64,000 nucleotides of DNA from Chryseobacterium sp. JJR-5R (GTDB taxonomy: Bacteria; Bacteroidota; Bacteroidia; Flavobacteriales; Weeksellaceae), in NCBI RefSeq assembly GCF_034047335.1, contig NZ_CP139137.1, positions 3,038,001 to 3,102,000 of the forward strand, read 5' to 3'. The position numbers and the translations under genes were made by a program. Shown one piece after another: positions 1-8,850 of the stretch (position 1 is the first letter of the stretch; each line of letters opens with the position of its first letter). A model generated the notes under the pieces. That model did not search any database. It was not told the DNA's origin and saw nothing but the letters and a program-made list of their open reading frames with translations.

Positions 1-589
1 TTCCGGATACTATACTTCACCCAGGTTTTCCGGTCTCGGAAGCATGGAAGGTAAGCTGAACGCCGGTTTTGCCATTCAGAACGTGGGTCCCAAGCTGGAT
101 TATACAGGAAATGAAGAATCAAGATCTTATCTTCCGACAATGGCCAGATTAGGGGTAGGTTATGATATGTACCTTGATGACATGAACCGCGTCGGTTTAA
201 GCGTTGAAGGCTCTAAAATCCTGGTTCCGGGATCTGAATTTATCGGGAATGACCCGAATACGAGACAGCCGATCTATGCAATCCCGAACGTAGGCCCTAT
301 CGCCGGGATCGGAAAATCATTCAAAAACCCGAACTCAATCATGTACAGCGGAGCCCTGGAATATTCTTATGACAATGCATTTGCCGTGAGGGGCGGTTAT
401 TTCCATGAAAGCGAGGAGCAGGGAGCAAGACAGTTTGCAACGGCCGGTATCGGATTGAAATACCGTTCATTCGGACTTGATATTTCCTATTTGATCAACA
501 TGTCCAAAATCAATACCGCTTTGGATAACACGCTTCGTTTCGGGCTTACCTGGAACATCGGTGATGAAACTTCCAATGTAGATTATTAA
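1..589 (+). CDS. porV: PorV, type IX secretion outer-membrane protein (3' part)
   Basis: Only the last 195 residues are inside the window; the reading frame is open from base 2, so the start lies to the left. The visible part is a beta-barrel C-terminus with alternating Gly/aromatic strands and features I associate with PorV/LptO, for example GFAIQNVGPKLDYTG near the start and a terminal strand LRFGLTWNIG. PorV is the outer-membrane shuttle of the type IX secretion system: it carries cargo from the translocon to the PorU sortase. A T9SS cargo gene (6478-8226) lies 6 kb away. A strong terminator follows at 663-690. The family call rests on remembered similarity, so a related FadL-like barrel cannot be fully excluded. 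Confidence 0.8.
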   Translation, partial: SGYYTSPRFSGLGSMEGKLNAGFAIQNVGPKLDYTGNEESRSYLPTMARLGVGYDMYLDDMNRVGLSVEGSKILVPGSEFIGNDPNTRQPIYAIPNVGPIAGIGKSFKNPNSIMYSGALEYSYDNAFAVRGGYFHESEEQGARQFATAGIGLKYRSFGLDISYLINMSKINTALDNTLRFGLTWNIGDETSNVDY

Positions 590-662
590 AAGCTTTCAGC
601 CGTGAGCGTTCAGTAACCGGCTTTAATTAAAATGATAAGGTAACGTTTTATCAGTTACTGTT

Positions 663-690
663 AAAAAGTCCCGTTGTACGGGACTTTTTT
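663..690 (+). terminator. Intrinsic terminator of porV
   Basis: An 11-bp stem (AAAAAGTCCCG paired with CGGGACTTTTT) with a 5-base loop ends in a run of T, about 75 bases after the porV stop codon. The A-rich 5' arm also lets it work on the other strand. Confidence 0.85.
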
Positions 691-811
691 GTTTCCATAC
701 CCTGAGTGTCTTGTATTAGTATGTGCCGCCGCTGATTAAATGTTAGGCCTTTACATGCCCTCAAATCGGTATTGCAGTTTTATTAACCTGCTGTTGAACC
801 ATCACCATCAT

Positions 812-885
812 CCTAGCCCCGATAGTAATGAAAATCCTTTTGCCCGCAGGACAAAAGATTGCAATGGATAGCGGGAAACAGCTTC
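812..885 (+). repeat. Interspersed structured repeat, copy 1
   Basis: The segment begins TAGCCCCGATAG and ends GGATAGCGGGAAACAGCTTC, with an internal hairpin (CTTTTG...CAAAAG). The ends can pair (AGCCCCG with CGGG...GCT). A diverged copy lies in opposite orientation at 5621-5705, sharing the two ends but not the middle. I recall similar non-coding repeats scattered in Chryseobacterium-like genomes, but cannot confirm it here. Confidence 0.5.
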
Positions 886-909
886 AAAAAATAAAATAAG
901 ATAAGATAA

Positions 910-1050
910 GACTTTATTCCCTGTAGTTATCTGCAGAAAAAAGATTGTTGGAACTGGAATACAGGTATTTCCCAGGCTTTGCTTATTAATAAACCTTTAT
1001 ATGACTTCGATTATTTCAATCTTTATTCCGGATTCGGGCTGATTACCTAA
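910..1050 (+). pseudogene. Possible gene remnant, about 46 codons open frame
   Basis: The stretch between porV and the FUSC gene has no intact gene. One frame stays open from 910 to a stop at 1048-1050 and its end reads like barrel- or domain-type protein sequence (NWNTGISQALLINKPLYDFD and then YFNLYSGFGLIT), with no start codon and an in-frame stop just upstream at 907-909. It could be the tail of a lost gene or chance. The remaining bases of 696-1137 show only the repeat at 812-885 and A/T-rich sequence. Confidence 0.25.
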
Positions 1051-1137
1051 CCCCGGTATAAAAAGCAATTGATCTTCCAGTATAATATATTTATAAATTA
1101 TTTAAAAATAGATACGGTATTTTCATTTTTCAATAAT

Positions 1138-1145
1138 TATTTTTG
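1138..1145 (+). promoter_or_regulatory. -7 promoter box of the FUSC gene
   Basis: TATTTTTG fits the Bacteroidota -7 consensus TAnnTTTG. It ends four bases before the ATG at 1150, so transcription should begin at or next to the start codon. No clear -33 TTTG is seen. Confidence 0.55.
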
Positions 1146-1149
1146 TACG

Positions 1150-3438
1150 ATGAACTATTCTGCAGAGCTTAAAAAATTTGTAACCAGCCAGTACGTGTAT
1201 TCTGCCATCAGGATTACCTTGGCTACCGTTCTGCCGTGTCTTGTTCTTGCCCACTTCGGGATCCTGAAAGAATATTTCCTTTTCCCGCTCGGGACCAGTT
1301 TCGTGGCGTTGACCGATCAGCCGGGCCCTTTTATCCGGAGGAGAAATGCCCTGGCCTTTGCCATCATCTGCTTTGTCTTTGTAGCGATGATTGCCAGCTT
1401 GGTGATGCATGTTAAGATCCTTGTTTTTGCCGAGATCATCGTTTTCGGGATGTTTTTTTCCCTGATCGGCGTGTACGGACAGAGGCTTGCCGCAGTTGGG
1501 TCCCTGTCCCTGGTGGTGCTGGCGATCTTTATTGACGGCCACCTTACAGGTGCCAATATATTCAAAAGCCTGCTGATCTTTGCTTCCGGATGTACCTGGT
1601 TCCTGCTTATATTCCTGGTGGTTACCACCATCCAGCCTTATAAACTGGCCGGTCAGATGATCGGGGAAAATTATCTCCAGCTGGCGGAATTTTTAAAAAT
1701 AAAGGCTAATCATTACCAGAAAAACCCTGATTTCGATAAGCTGACCACCCAGGTGATCGCCAAACAGATCGAAATAAAGAATCTCCAGGAAGAAACCCGT
1801 GAAACCGTGTTCAAAACGAGGACGATTGTTAATGAATCAACCACCACCAGCCGTCTGCTGATGCTGATGTTCCTGAATTCCATGGACCTTCATGAAAAAC
1901 TGATGACCTCGGAAAGCAACTATCAGAAATTACAGCAGAGTTTCGGGGACACCACAATCCTTGTAACGGTGCATGACTATCTGAACCTTTTGGCCGAAGA
2001 AATTACCAACATCGGCATTTCCCTGCAGATCGGGACCAGGGCAAGGCCTACCTTTGACCTCGAAACCGAGCTGAGGAGCCTCAACCACCATTATTTTGAG
2101 CTCAGGAACAAACGCATTTCCCCTGATAATTTTGAGAACTTCATGGTCCTGCGCCAGATCCTGATGCGTATCAACGAGATCACAAAAGAGATCAACGAAA
2201 TCTATAAGGTATTCTCGCAGAACGTGAAACTGGCCAAAAGCCTTTCCACCGGCCTTGACCTGAAAAAATTTATGCCGAATGAGGAAAAACTGAACATCAG
2301 GGTTTTAAAGAATAATATTTCCTTCTCTTCCTCCCATTTCAGGCATGCTTTGAGGGTTACCATTGCCCTGCTGATAGGATACCTGTTTTCCCTGTTCCAG
2401 ATTCTGGGAATCGGGCATACGTACTGGATTTTGATTACGATCGTGGCTATCCTGAAGCCGGCCTACTCCATTACCAAGAAAAGGAACCTGCTGAGGCTGT
2501 ACGGAACCATTGCGGGTGCTGTAATTGCCTATGGCATCCTTCATTTCATCCAGGTGAATGAAGTGTTGTTCAGCATTCTTCTGCTGAGCATGATTATGTG
2601 CTTCAGCTTTCTGAAGGGAAAATATTTCTGGGCAGTTCTGTTCATGACCATCTATGTATTCCTAAGCTTCAATTTTTTAAGCCCGGGCAATGTGAATATC
2701 ATTTTCAGGGACCGGATTGTGGATACGGTGATTGCCGCAGCCATTACCTCACTGGTTGCCTATGTAGTGCTGCCGGTATGGGAACACACCCAGAACCTGG
2801 ACCTGATGAAGAAATCTGCCGGATCTAACTTGCTGTATTTCCAGAGCGTGATTTCCAAATTCCTGGAAACAGGCTTTGACCTGGAAGATTATAAGGTAAA
2901 GCGTAAAAACGCCATTATTTCTCTGGCCAATCTTTCGGATAACTTTCAGAGAATGATTTCCGAACCTAAAAACCAGCAGAAAAAACTGGAGGTGGTCCAT
3001 CAGTTCGTGGCCACTTCACACCTGATCACGGCCTATACCGCATCTTTATCCCAATATGTAAAAGATAACGAAAAATATCCTGAGATTGATGCTGAAGGCT
3101 GGAGCCGGAAAATCGAGGCGGAAATGCAGAAAGTGGCCAACCTTTTAAACGGCGATAAGATCACGGAGGTACTGAATATGGAAAGCCGCATTGAGCCGGA
3201 AGATTCCTCCCTTGATGACCTGATCCTAAAAAGAAGGACAGAGCTGATTGAAAATGAGAGCTATGACCTTCGGGATCCGGACAAGATTTCCCATGTTACC
3301 GAACTGAAAAACATCCATGATGTCCTGGAACTGATCTATGACGTAGCCAAAGAACAGAGAAAAGTAATTGAAAAATACAAAAGCGAGTCACAATCGGAGC
3401 TTAAAGAAGGCCTGGAGCCTGCTCCTCAACAATCGTAA
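1150..3438 (+). CDS. FUSC-family inner membrane protein
   Basis: A 762-residue protein with an N-terminal block of about six membrane helices (residues ~15-175), a long soluble helical middle, a second block of helices (~400-560) and a soluble C-terminal helical tail. This double FUSC layout is that of YccS/YhfK-type relatives of fusaric-acid and aromatic-acid efflux proteins; the substrate is unknown. An upstream ATG at 1069 is in frame, but I chose ATG 1150 because the -7 box at 1138-1145 lies inside the longer version and MNYSAELKKF looks like the family start. Its last 38 bases overlap the convergent phosphopantetheinyl transferase gene. Confidence 0.85.
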   Translation: MNYSAELKKFVTSQYVYSAIRITLATVLPCLVLAHFGILKEYFLFPLGTSFVALTDQPGPFIRRRNALAFAIICFVFVAMIASLVMHVKILVFAEIIVFGMFFSLIGVYGQRLAAVGSLSLVVLAIFIDGHLTGANIFKSLLIFASGCTWFLLIFLVVTTIQPYKLAGQMIGENYLQLAEFLKIKANHYQKNPDFDKLTTQVIAKQIEIKNLQEETRETVFKTRTIVNESTTTSRLLMLMFLNSMDLHEKLMTSESNYQKLQQSFGDTTILVTVHDYLNLLAEEITNIGISLQIGTRARPTFDLETELRSLNHHYFELRNKRISPDNFENFMVLRQILMRINEITKEINEIYKVFSQNVKLAKSLSTGLDLKKFMPNEEKLNIRVLKNNISFSSSHFRHALRVTIALLIGYLFSLFQILGIGHTYWILITIVAILKPAYSITKKRNLLRLYGTIAGAVIAYGILHFIQVNEVLFSILLLSMIMCFSFLKGKYFWAVLFMTIYVFLSFNFLSPGNVNIIFRDRIVDTVIAAAITSLVAYVVLPVWEHTQNLDLMKKSAGSNLLYFQSVISKFLETGFDLEDYKVKRKNAIISLANLSDNFQRMISEPKNQQKKLEVVHQFVATSHLITAYTASLSQYVKDNEKYPEIDAEGWSRKIEAEMQKVANLLNGDKITEVLNMESRIEPEDSSLDDLILKRRTELIENESYDLRDPDKISHVTELKNIHDVLELIYDVAKEQRKVIEKYKSESQSELKEGLEPAPQQS

Positions 3439-4033
3439 AGCAGAAGTCATCAAAAAATTCCACCCTTGCCTTTAATTCATCGGAGATCCGGTCGTCATGC
3501 ACCCTGCATTTGATGTGACGGAGGTGCTTAAGCTCAAAAGGCCTTACTTCATAATGCTTTTTCAGGGACCAGTGCTTGGAATGGTGGATTTTATACATGC
3601 TTTCCTTCACACTCCAGATAATGGTATAATATGTCACTTCATTGTCAGGAGGGATAAAGCCTCTTTCATGTTCATGTGTGAACTTATCAATCACCCTTAA
3701 GATTTTAGGATTGAATTTTTCAATATCGATCCCGATTTTATTTCTGGAGACAGCAATAGCAGCAAACGGAAAAGAATGGGTAATGGAAATTTCCGCATTC
3801 TTCGGGGAAAGGAATGGCTCGCGCTCTTTATATAAAATTTTTGACTCCGGCTTTAATCCTTTCAGCAGTTTGCGCACCATTAAAACCTCCAGGAGCTTTT
3901 TCGGATGATAGTCTTTTACTTTTCCGGCATTTTCAGGTTCTAAAAGCTGATGGATATCCAGTTCTTCCGTTTCATCATACTTCCATATAAGGATGGTGGC
4001 ATTGTCATCAGAAAAATCACGGTAAAGAGGCAT
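3401..4033 (-). CDS. 4'-phosphopantetheinyl transferase superfamily protein
   Basis: A 210-residue Sfp-type transferase, which moves the phosphopantetheine arm of CoA onto a carrier-protein serine. Visible signatures are SITHS (83-87), the metal-binding GIDIE (101-105) and WSVKESMYK (140-148) with the catalytic Glu/Lys pair. It is the only such gene here, and no fatty-acid, polyketide or NRPS carrier protein is adjacent, so it may be the housekeeping enzyme of the organism. The 3' end runs 38 bases into the 3' end of the FUSC gene on the other strand, which leaves no room for a terminator between them. Confidence 0.85.
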   Translation of the reverse strand: MPLYRDFSDDNATILIWKYDETEELDIHQLLEPENAGKVKDYHPKKLLEVLMVRKLLKGLKPESKILYKEREPFLSPKNAEISITHSFPFAAIAVSRNKIGIDIEKFNPKILRVIDKFTHEHERGFIPPDNEVTYYTIIWSVKESMYKIHHSKHWSLKKHYEVRPFELKHLRHIKCRVHDDRISDELKARVEFFDDFCFTIVEEQAPGLL

Positions 4034-4193
4034 GGGATTATTTTAGGTGATAAAATTAATAAAAAGAAATGTAATATCTGATGCCGAATTAAGCCCGGAC
4101 TGTAATATACAGGCTTTATAAATCATTCCTTCCATCTATCAGACCGATATACCGGAACTGAAACTGCTGTTTTTATATATAAATTATTAGTTG

Positions 4194-4201
4194 TAATTTT
4201 G
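4194..4201 (+). promoter_or_regulatory. -7 promoter box of ahcY
   Basis: TAATTTTG, a good match to TAnnTTTG, lies 34 bases before the ahcY start codon. No S-adenosylhomocysteine or SAM riboswitch could be recognised in the short leader. Confidence 0.5.
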
Positions 4202-4235
4202 CACTTTACAAACAGAAAAAAACATATTCATTCAT

Positions 4236-5552
4236 ATGAGTACTACGACACAATACCTTCCTTATAAAGTTAAGGATATTTCCCTGGCAGAATGGGGAAG
4301 AAAAGAAATCACCCTTGCAGAAGCAGAAATGCCGGGCTTAATGGCAATCCGTGAAGAATACGGGCCATCCCAGCCGTTGAAAGGGGCAAGAATTGCAGGA
4401 TGCCTTCACATGACGATCCAGACTGCTGTGCTTATTGAGACCTTAGTGGCTCTGGGTGCTGACGTTACCTGGTCTTCCTGTAATATTTTCTCTACCCAGG
4501 ACCATGCAGCGGCAGCAATTGCAGCGGCAGGAATCCCGGTATATGCATGGAAAGGCCTTAATGAAGAGGATTTCGACTGGTGTATTGAGCAGACGCTGTT
4601 CTTTGGGGAAGACAGAAAACCGCTGAACATGATCTTAGATGACGGCGGAGACTTAACCAATATGGTTTTTGACAAATACCCTGAATTCACAAAAGACATC
4701 AAAGGGCTTTCTGAAGAAACCACAACCGGAGTCCACAGGCTGTACGAAAGAATGAAGAACGGAACTTTGGTAATGCCGGCCATCAACGTAAATGATTCCG
4801 TGACCAAATCCAAATTCGACAATAAATACGGATGTAAGGAATCTGCAGTAGATGCGGTAAGAAGAGCTACAGACATCATGTTAGCAGGTAAAAGAGTGGT
4901 GGTTTGCGGATACGGAGACGTGGGTAAAGGAACGGCAGCTTCATTCAGAGGAGCCGGTTCTATTGTTACCGTAACTGAAATCGACCCGATCTGTGCACTT
5001 CAGGCTGCCATGGACGGTTATGAAGTGAAAAGACTGGATACCGTAGTGGATAATGCAGATATCGTAATCACAACTACCGGGAACTTCAACATTGTAAGAA
5101 AAGAGCATTTCTTAAAATTAAAAGATAAAGCCATCGTGTGTAACATCGGCCACTTCGACAATGAAATCGATATGGCATGGTTAAACGAAAATTACGGCCA
5201 TACCAAATCTGAGGTCAAGCCACAAGTTGATATCTATACTTTGGAAGAAGGTAAAGAAGTGATCATCCTTGCAGAAGGAAGACTGGTAAACTTAGGCTGT
5301 GCAACCGGCCACCCGAGTTTCGTAATGTCCAACTCATTCTCTAACCAGACCTTGGCGCAGATTGAGCTTTGGAACAACGCTGAAGCATACGGAAACGAAG
5401 TATATATGCTTCCTAAGCATCTGGATGAGAAAGTAGCTGCCCTTCACCTTAAAAAATTAAGCATTGAGCTGGAAACCCTTTCTCCGGAACAGGCGGAGTA
5501 CATCGGCGTAGATGTAAAAGGCCCGTTCAAACCTGAATACTACAGATACTAA
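4236..5552 (+). CDS. ahcY: Adenosylhomocysteinase (SAH hydrolase)
   Basis: 438 residues, the usual length. The enzyme splits S-adenosylhomocysteine into homocysteine and adenosine in the activated methyl cycle, keeping methyltransferases free of product inhibition. The NAD-binding Rossmann motif [13 protein letters not shown] is near residue 224, the substrate-domain motif [13 protein letters not shown] near residue 56, and the C-terminus KPEYYRY is the conserved tail that closes the active site of the neighbouring subunit. It is transcribed alone, with its own promoter box and a strong terminator. Base composition matches its neighbours. The call is secure. Confidence 0.98.
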   Translation: MSTTTQYLPYKVKDISLAEWGRKEITLAEAEMPGLMAIREEYGPSQPLKGARIAGCLHMTIQTAVLIETLVALGADVTWSSCNIFSTQDHAAAAIAAAGIPVYAWKGLNEEDFDWCIEQTLFFGEDRKPLNMILDDGGDLTNMVFDKYPEFTKDIKGLSEETTTGVHRLYERMKNGTLVMPAINVNDSVTKSKFDNKYGCKESAVDAVRRATDIMLAGKRVVVCGYGDVGKGTAASFRGAGSIVTVTEIDPICALQAAMDGYEVKRLDTVVDNADIVITTTGNFNIVRKEHFLKLKDKAIVCNIGHFDNEIDMAWLNENYGHTKSEVKPQVDIYTLEEGKEVIILAEGRLVNLGCATGHPSFVMSNSFSNQTLAQIELWNNAEAYGNEVYMLPKHLDEKVAALHLKKLSIELETLSPEQAEYIGVDVKGPFKPEYYRY

Positions 5553-5585
5553 TAGCAGTTAGCAGTTAGCAAAAACAAATATAGG

Positions 5586-5616
5586 CTCTCCGGTTTTTTC
5601 CGGGGAGTTTTTTTTA
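5586..5616 (+). terminator. Intrinsic terminator of ahcY
   Basis: CTCTCCGG pairs with CCGGGGAG (one G-U pair), followed by nine T. It lies 33 bases after the stop codon. Confidence 0.85.
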
Positions 5617-5620
5617 TTTT

Positions 5621-5705
5621 CAGGAGCTTGTTCCGGCTATCCGCTCATACGCCTCATGCCAGGCTTATCCCTTCCATTGCGGGGTAACCGCTGCTATCCG
5701 GGCTA
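5621..5705 (-). repeat. Interspersed structured repeat, copy 2
   Basis: Read on the minus strand it begins TAGCCCGGATAG and ends GGATAGCCGGAACAAGCTCC, matching the two ends of the repeat at 812-885, while the middle differs. It sits directly behind the ahcY terminator. The rest of the gap to 5907 holds no gene I can support. Confidence 0.5.
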
Positions 5706-5907
5706 AGAAACTGTACGTCTTTTTTATCATCTGAAGGGTATTGCTTCATTAGCTGTCAGGCAGATTACTTCAACAGCTCCCGGAAACCTCTTGTTCTCTG
5801 TTCAAAAGAGGATCCATTACATATACGGCTCACGTACCGGCACCGGCTGCCCCTGCACAATAAAATATCCGCATTTCAGTTGTGACAGGCAATCAAATAA
5901 AAAATGA

Positions 5908-5915
5908 TATATTTG
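5908..5915 (+). promoter_or_regulatory. -7 promoter box of the YiaA-like gene
   Basis: TATATTTG is an exact TAnnTTTG match, 27 bases before the start codon at 5943. A TTG exists upstream but at a spacing (25) longer than usual. Confidence 0.5.
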
Positions 5916-5942
5916 ATGCCTTTAACAAAAACATTATAATCA

Positions 5943-6338
5943 ATGAAAAAGCAGAATGTATCAAATGCATTTATTGCCGCATCCTGGGTTGCGCTGGCAG
6001 CAGGGATGATCGGTTTTATCGTGGGCCTCGCCAGAGCAGAAATGCAGCTTAACGAAAAAGGGTATTATTTTACCGTTCTTCTATATGGCATGTTTGCTGT
6101 AGTTTCTCTTCAGAAAGCTGTCCGGGACCGGCTGGAAAACATTAAGGTAACGGATATCTATTACGGGATCTGCTGGTTTGCCACCCTGTCATCCATTGTT
6201 TTGCTGGCTATCGGGTTATGGAATGCCACCATCCTCCCGAGTGAAAAAGGCTTTTACGGATTTGCTTTTTTACTGGCACTCTTCGGAGCCATTGCCGTCC
6301 AGAAAAATACCCGGGACAATATGATGAACCAGGAATAA
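5943..6338 (+). CDS. YiaA/YiaB-family inner membrane protein
   Basis: 131 residues with four predicted membrane helices arranged as two similar helix pairs: each half has a glycine-rich hydrophobic pair followed by a basic stretch, LQKAVRDRLEN in the first half and VQKNTRDNMMN in the second. This internal duplication is the hallmark of the YiaA domain family, whose function is unknown. It is a single-gene unit with its own promoter box and terminator. Confidence 0.8.
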   Translation: MKKQNVSNAFIAASWVALAAGMIGFIVGLARAEMQLNEKGYYFTVLLYGMFAVVSLQKAVRDRLENIKVTDIYYGICWFATLSSIVLLAIGLWNATILPSEKGFYGFAFLLALFGAIAVQKNTRDNMMNQE

Positions 6339-6344
6339 AATAAG

Positions 6345-6371
6345 AACTCTCCCATCCCGGAGAGTTTTTTT
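6345..6371 (+). terminator. Intrinsic terminator
   Basis: AACTCTCC pairs with GGAGAGTT around a 6-base loop, followed by a T run, directly after the YiaA-like gene. Confidence 0.85.
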
Positions 6372-6477
6372 GAAATAATTTTAATATATTCATGTTAATT
6401 ACAGCTTTTTTATAGGAATTTACCATCATTTTGAGTATTTTTATCTTTTTGTTTTATAATTTCACAAAATATTCAAC

Positions 6478-8226
6478 ATGTATAAAAAACTACTAACCAC
6501 TTTCGTACTTCTTTTTGCTATCCATATGGCATATGCCCAGAATGAGTTTATCACCACCTGGAAACCCGGTAACCTGCAGACCCAGTCTTATCAGGGTATC
6601 ACTGTAAATTCCACCAATACCCAGATCTGGCTCCCTGCTCAGGGAACAGACTATACAATCGCTTGGGAAGAAATAGGATATCCTTCCCACACCGGCGTAC
6701 TGACCAATGTAACGTCAGCTTATCATACTTTGGTTGATTTCGGGGCTTCTTTAAATCCTGATCCTGCAAATGCCACGTACAGGGTAAAAATAAGCAACGG
6801 AAACGGACTGTTCCAAAGAATAAGGTTTACAGACTGGGATCTTTTCTCAAACGGAAACGGTATAATTGGAGATATTCATAAAATCCTGACGTTAGAGCAA
6901 TGGGGACAGATCAACTGGACCACAATGAGGCAGGCATTCCAGGGATGCATGCTGATGGATGTCACTGCAACTGATATTCCACGGCTGTCGGCGGTAACCG
7001 ACTTGTCATTTATGTTTACGAACTGCTCGAACCTTATCGGAAATCCCACCATCAACAACTGGAATGTGTCTTCAGTGACCAATCTTCAGAGTACATTCCA
7101 GGGATGTTTCCTTTTTAATCAGCCCATAGGAGACTGGAATACTTCAAATGTAATTAACATGGGGGCACTCTTTCTTATGGCAAAAATATTTAATCAGCCT
7201 ATCGGAAACTGGAATACTTCAAAAGTAGAAACCATGACCGCCACATTCAATAATGCCCGTGAATTCAATCAGCCCATCGGAAACTGGGATCTGTCTAAAA
7301 ACCTTGATTGTGAATTTATGTTTTCAAATGCGGTAAAATTTAATCAGCCTATCGGGAACTGGAATACTTCTAAAGTTATTGAAATGAACCGGATGTTCAG
7401 TAATGCAACCGCTTTTAACCAGGACATCGGCAGTTGGAATACAGGTAATGTAACAAATATGGAAGGCATGTTTGCCAATGCATCAAGCTTTAATAAAGCT
7501 ATCGGGAACTGGAATGTGGGCGAAGTGGTATATATGCAGTATATGTTCAACGGTGCCTCTGCATTTGATCAGGACATATCCGGCTGGAATACCGGAAAAG
7601 TAACTGCTATGCAGAGCATGTTCAGCAATGCCGTTAATTTCAACCAGAATATAGGCAATTGGAATGTCAGCCTTGTCACCGGTATGGGCAACATGTTTAC
7701 CGGAGCATTAAAATTCAATCAGAATCTGGGATCGTGGAACCTGGGCTCTCTGCAGATGTCAGGAGGAATGCTACAGAATACTGCGCTGAGCTGCCAGAAC
7801 TATGATGATACGCTGCAAGGCTGGAGCATAAATCCTTCCACTCCGGGCAATATCAATATTTCACCTGTTTCTCCTCTTACCTACTCCCATCCTGCCGCAG
7901 TAACGGCAAGAAATTATCTGGTTTCCGCAAAAAACTGGACCATTTCCGGAGATACTTATGATGCTGAATGCCGTTCTACTTTGGGAATTTCTGAAATCCT
8001 TGCTGAAAGTACAGCCGGAATTTACCCGAACCCTGCAACCGATTTTATTTATGTAAGAAATCTAAAAGTGAAAAGCTTTATGATCATTGACCAGAGCGGA
8101 AGAATTGTGATAAAAAACAATACACAGAATAATTCGATCAATATCCAGAACCTGGTTTCGGGGAATTATATCCTGCAGATCAATACCGCTACCGGAGCGC
8201 ATCATTTTAAATTTATCAAAAAATAA
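6478..8226 (+). CDS. BspA-like repeat surface protein with T9SS sorting domain
   Basis: 582 residues. A signal peptide (residues 1-21, cut after AYAQ) leads into an N-terminal region, then about ten ~24-residue repeats of the type FNQPIGNWNTSKVxxMxxMF (roughly residues 190-430), the DUF285/BspA leucine-rich-repeat class seen in adhesins. The C-terminal ~80 residues are a type A T9SS sorting domain: IYPNPATDFIYV, a Gly-Asn-Tyr turn (SGNYILQI) and a basic end HHFKFIKK. The protein should therefore be exported by Sec, passed through T9SS with PorV, and anchored or released at the cell surface. An adhesive role is inferred from the family. DNA repeats inside follow the protein repeats. Confidence 0.9.
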   Translation: MYKKLLTTFVLLFAIHMAYAQNEFITTWKPGNLQTQSYQGITVNSTNTQIWLPAQGTDYTIAWEEIGYPSHTGVLTNVTSAYHTLVDFGASLNPDPANATYRVKISNGNGLFQRIRFTDWDLFSNGNGIIGDIHKILTLEQWGQINWTTMRQAFQGCMLMDVTATDIPRLSAVTDLSFMFTNCSNLIGNPTINNWNVSSVTNLQSTFQGCFLFNQPIGDWNTSNVINMGALFLMAKIFNQPIGNWNTSKVETMTATFNNAREFNQPIGNWDLSKNLDCEFMFSNAVKFNQPIGNWNTSKVIEMNRMFSNATAFNQDIGSWNTGNVTNMEGMFANASSFNKAIGNWNVGEVVYMQYMFNGASAFDQDISGWNTGKVTAMQSMFSNAVNFNQNIGNWNVSLVTGMGNMFTGALKFNQNLGSWNLGSLQMSGGMLQNTALSCQNYDDTLQGWSINPSTPGNINISPVSPLTYSHPAAVTARNYLVSAKNWTISGDTYDAECRSTLGISEILAESTAGIYPNPATDFIYVRNLKVKSFMIIDQSGRIVIKNNTQNNSINIQNLVSGNYILQINTATGAHHFKFIKK

Positions 8227-8258
8227 GATAAAAATTAAGGCTGACGGTTTAAGCCTTT

Positions 8259-8301
8259 AACTCATGAGCGCCTCACGAATTTCGTAAGGCGCTCATGAGT
8301 T
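8259..8301. terminator. Long inverted repeat between convergent genes
   Basis: A 43-base, almost perfect palindrome: AACTCATGAGCGCCT pairs with AGGCGCTCATGAGTT, with one C/A mismatch and a tiny loop. It lies between the BspA-like gene and purE, which converge. There is no real T run on either side, so it may stop RNA polymerase or protect 3' ends rather than act as a classic terminator. Confidence 0.6.
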
Positions 8302-8317
8302 ATTGTTGATCCCAGGT

Positions 8318-8821
8318 TTACTGATCAAAATGATTCGGATGCTTTTCCTTGATATCATCTACAGTTCCCAATACTTTGTCTTTCAGGGAATCCTGGTATT
8401 TCTGAAGGTTCTCAGCAACAGATGCGTCCGCAGACCCTATGATTTTAGCCGCCAGGATTCCTGCATTCAGGGCACCGTTCAAGGCTACCGTAGCTACCGG
8501 GATCCCGCCCGGCATCTGAAGAATCGACAGGACGGAATCCCATCCGTCAATAGAATTGCTTGATAAGATCGGGACCCCGATTACCGGTAGCGTGGTACAG
8601 CTCGCTACCATCCCCGGAAGGTGTGCCGCCCCTCCTGCGCCGGCAACAATCACTTTCAGTCCACGTTCTTTTGCGGTTTTTGCATAATCAAACATTCTTT
8701 CAGGGGTTCTGTGTGCTGAAACTACAGTCAGCTCATAAGGAATGCCCAGCGATTTCAGAAAATCTGCAGCCTGTTCCATAACCGGCAAGTCACTCTGACT
8801 TCCCATAATAATTCCTACCAT
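8318..8821 (-). CDS. purE: N5-CAIR mutase, purine biosynthesis
   Basis: 167 residues, typical class I PurE. It moves the carboxylate of N5-CAIR to C4 to give CAIR, the step after PurK. The phosphate-binding GSQSDLPVM (7-15), SAHRTP (35-40) with the catalytic His, and AGGAAHLPGM are all present. The partner purK is on the same strand but 5.1 kb upstream, not adjacent as is common. A TATCTTTG promoter box at 8843-8850 gives it its own transcript. Confidence 0.97.
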   Translation of the reverse strand: MVGIIMGSQSDLPVMEQAADFLKSLGIPYELTVVSAHRTPERMFDYAKTAKERGLKVIVAGAGGAAHLPGMVASCTTLPVIGVPILSSNSIDGWDSVLSILQMPGGIPVATVALNGALNAGILAAKIIGSADASVAENLQKYQDSLKDKVLGTVDDIKEKHPNHFDQ

Positions 8822-8842
8822 TCTTCCATTGTATTAGATGGC

Positions 8843-8850
8843 CAAAGATA
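8843..8850 (-). promoter_or_regulatory. -7 promoter box of purE
   Basis: On the minus strand TATCTTTG matches TAnnTTTG and lies 21 bases before the purE start. TTTT-rich sequence precedes it, but no clear -33 box is seen. Confidence 0.5.

Noticed and set aside
1123..1542. Long antisense frames inside the FUSC gene
   Set aside because: They lie fully opposite a well-supported membrane protein, have no promoter or family features, and translate to low-complexity charged sequence.
4034..4235. SAM or SAH riboswitch before ahcY
   Set aside because: The leader from the promoter box is only about 30 bases, too short for a known aptamer.
5706..5907. Minus-strand open stretch ending CGYFIVQGQPVPVREPYM
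   Set aside because: Only about 33 codons, with no start codon and no promoter; protein-like in look, but not supportable.
7055..7770. Tandem DNA repeats that could suggest a CRISPR-like array
   Set aside because: The spacing follows 24-residue protein repeats in frame with the BspA-like gene; there are no identical repeats with unique spacers.
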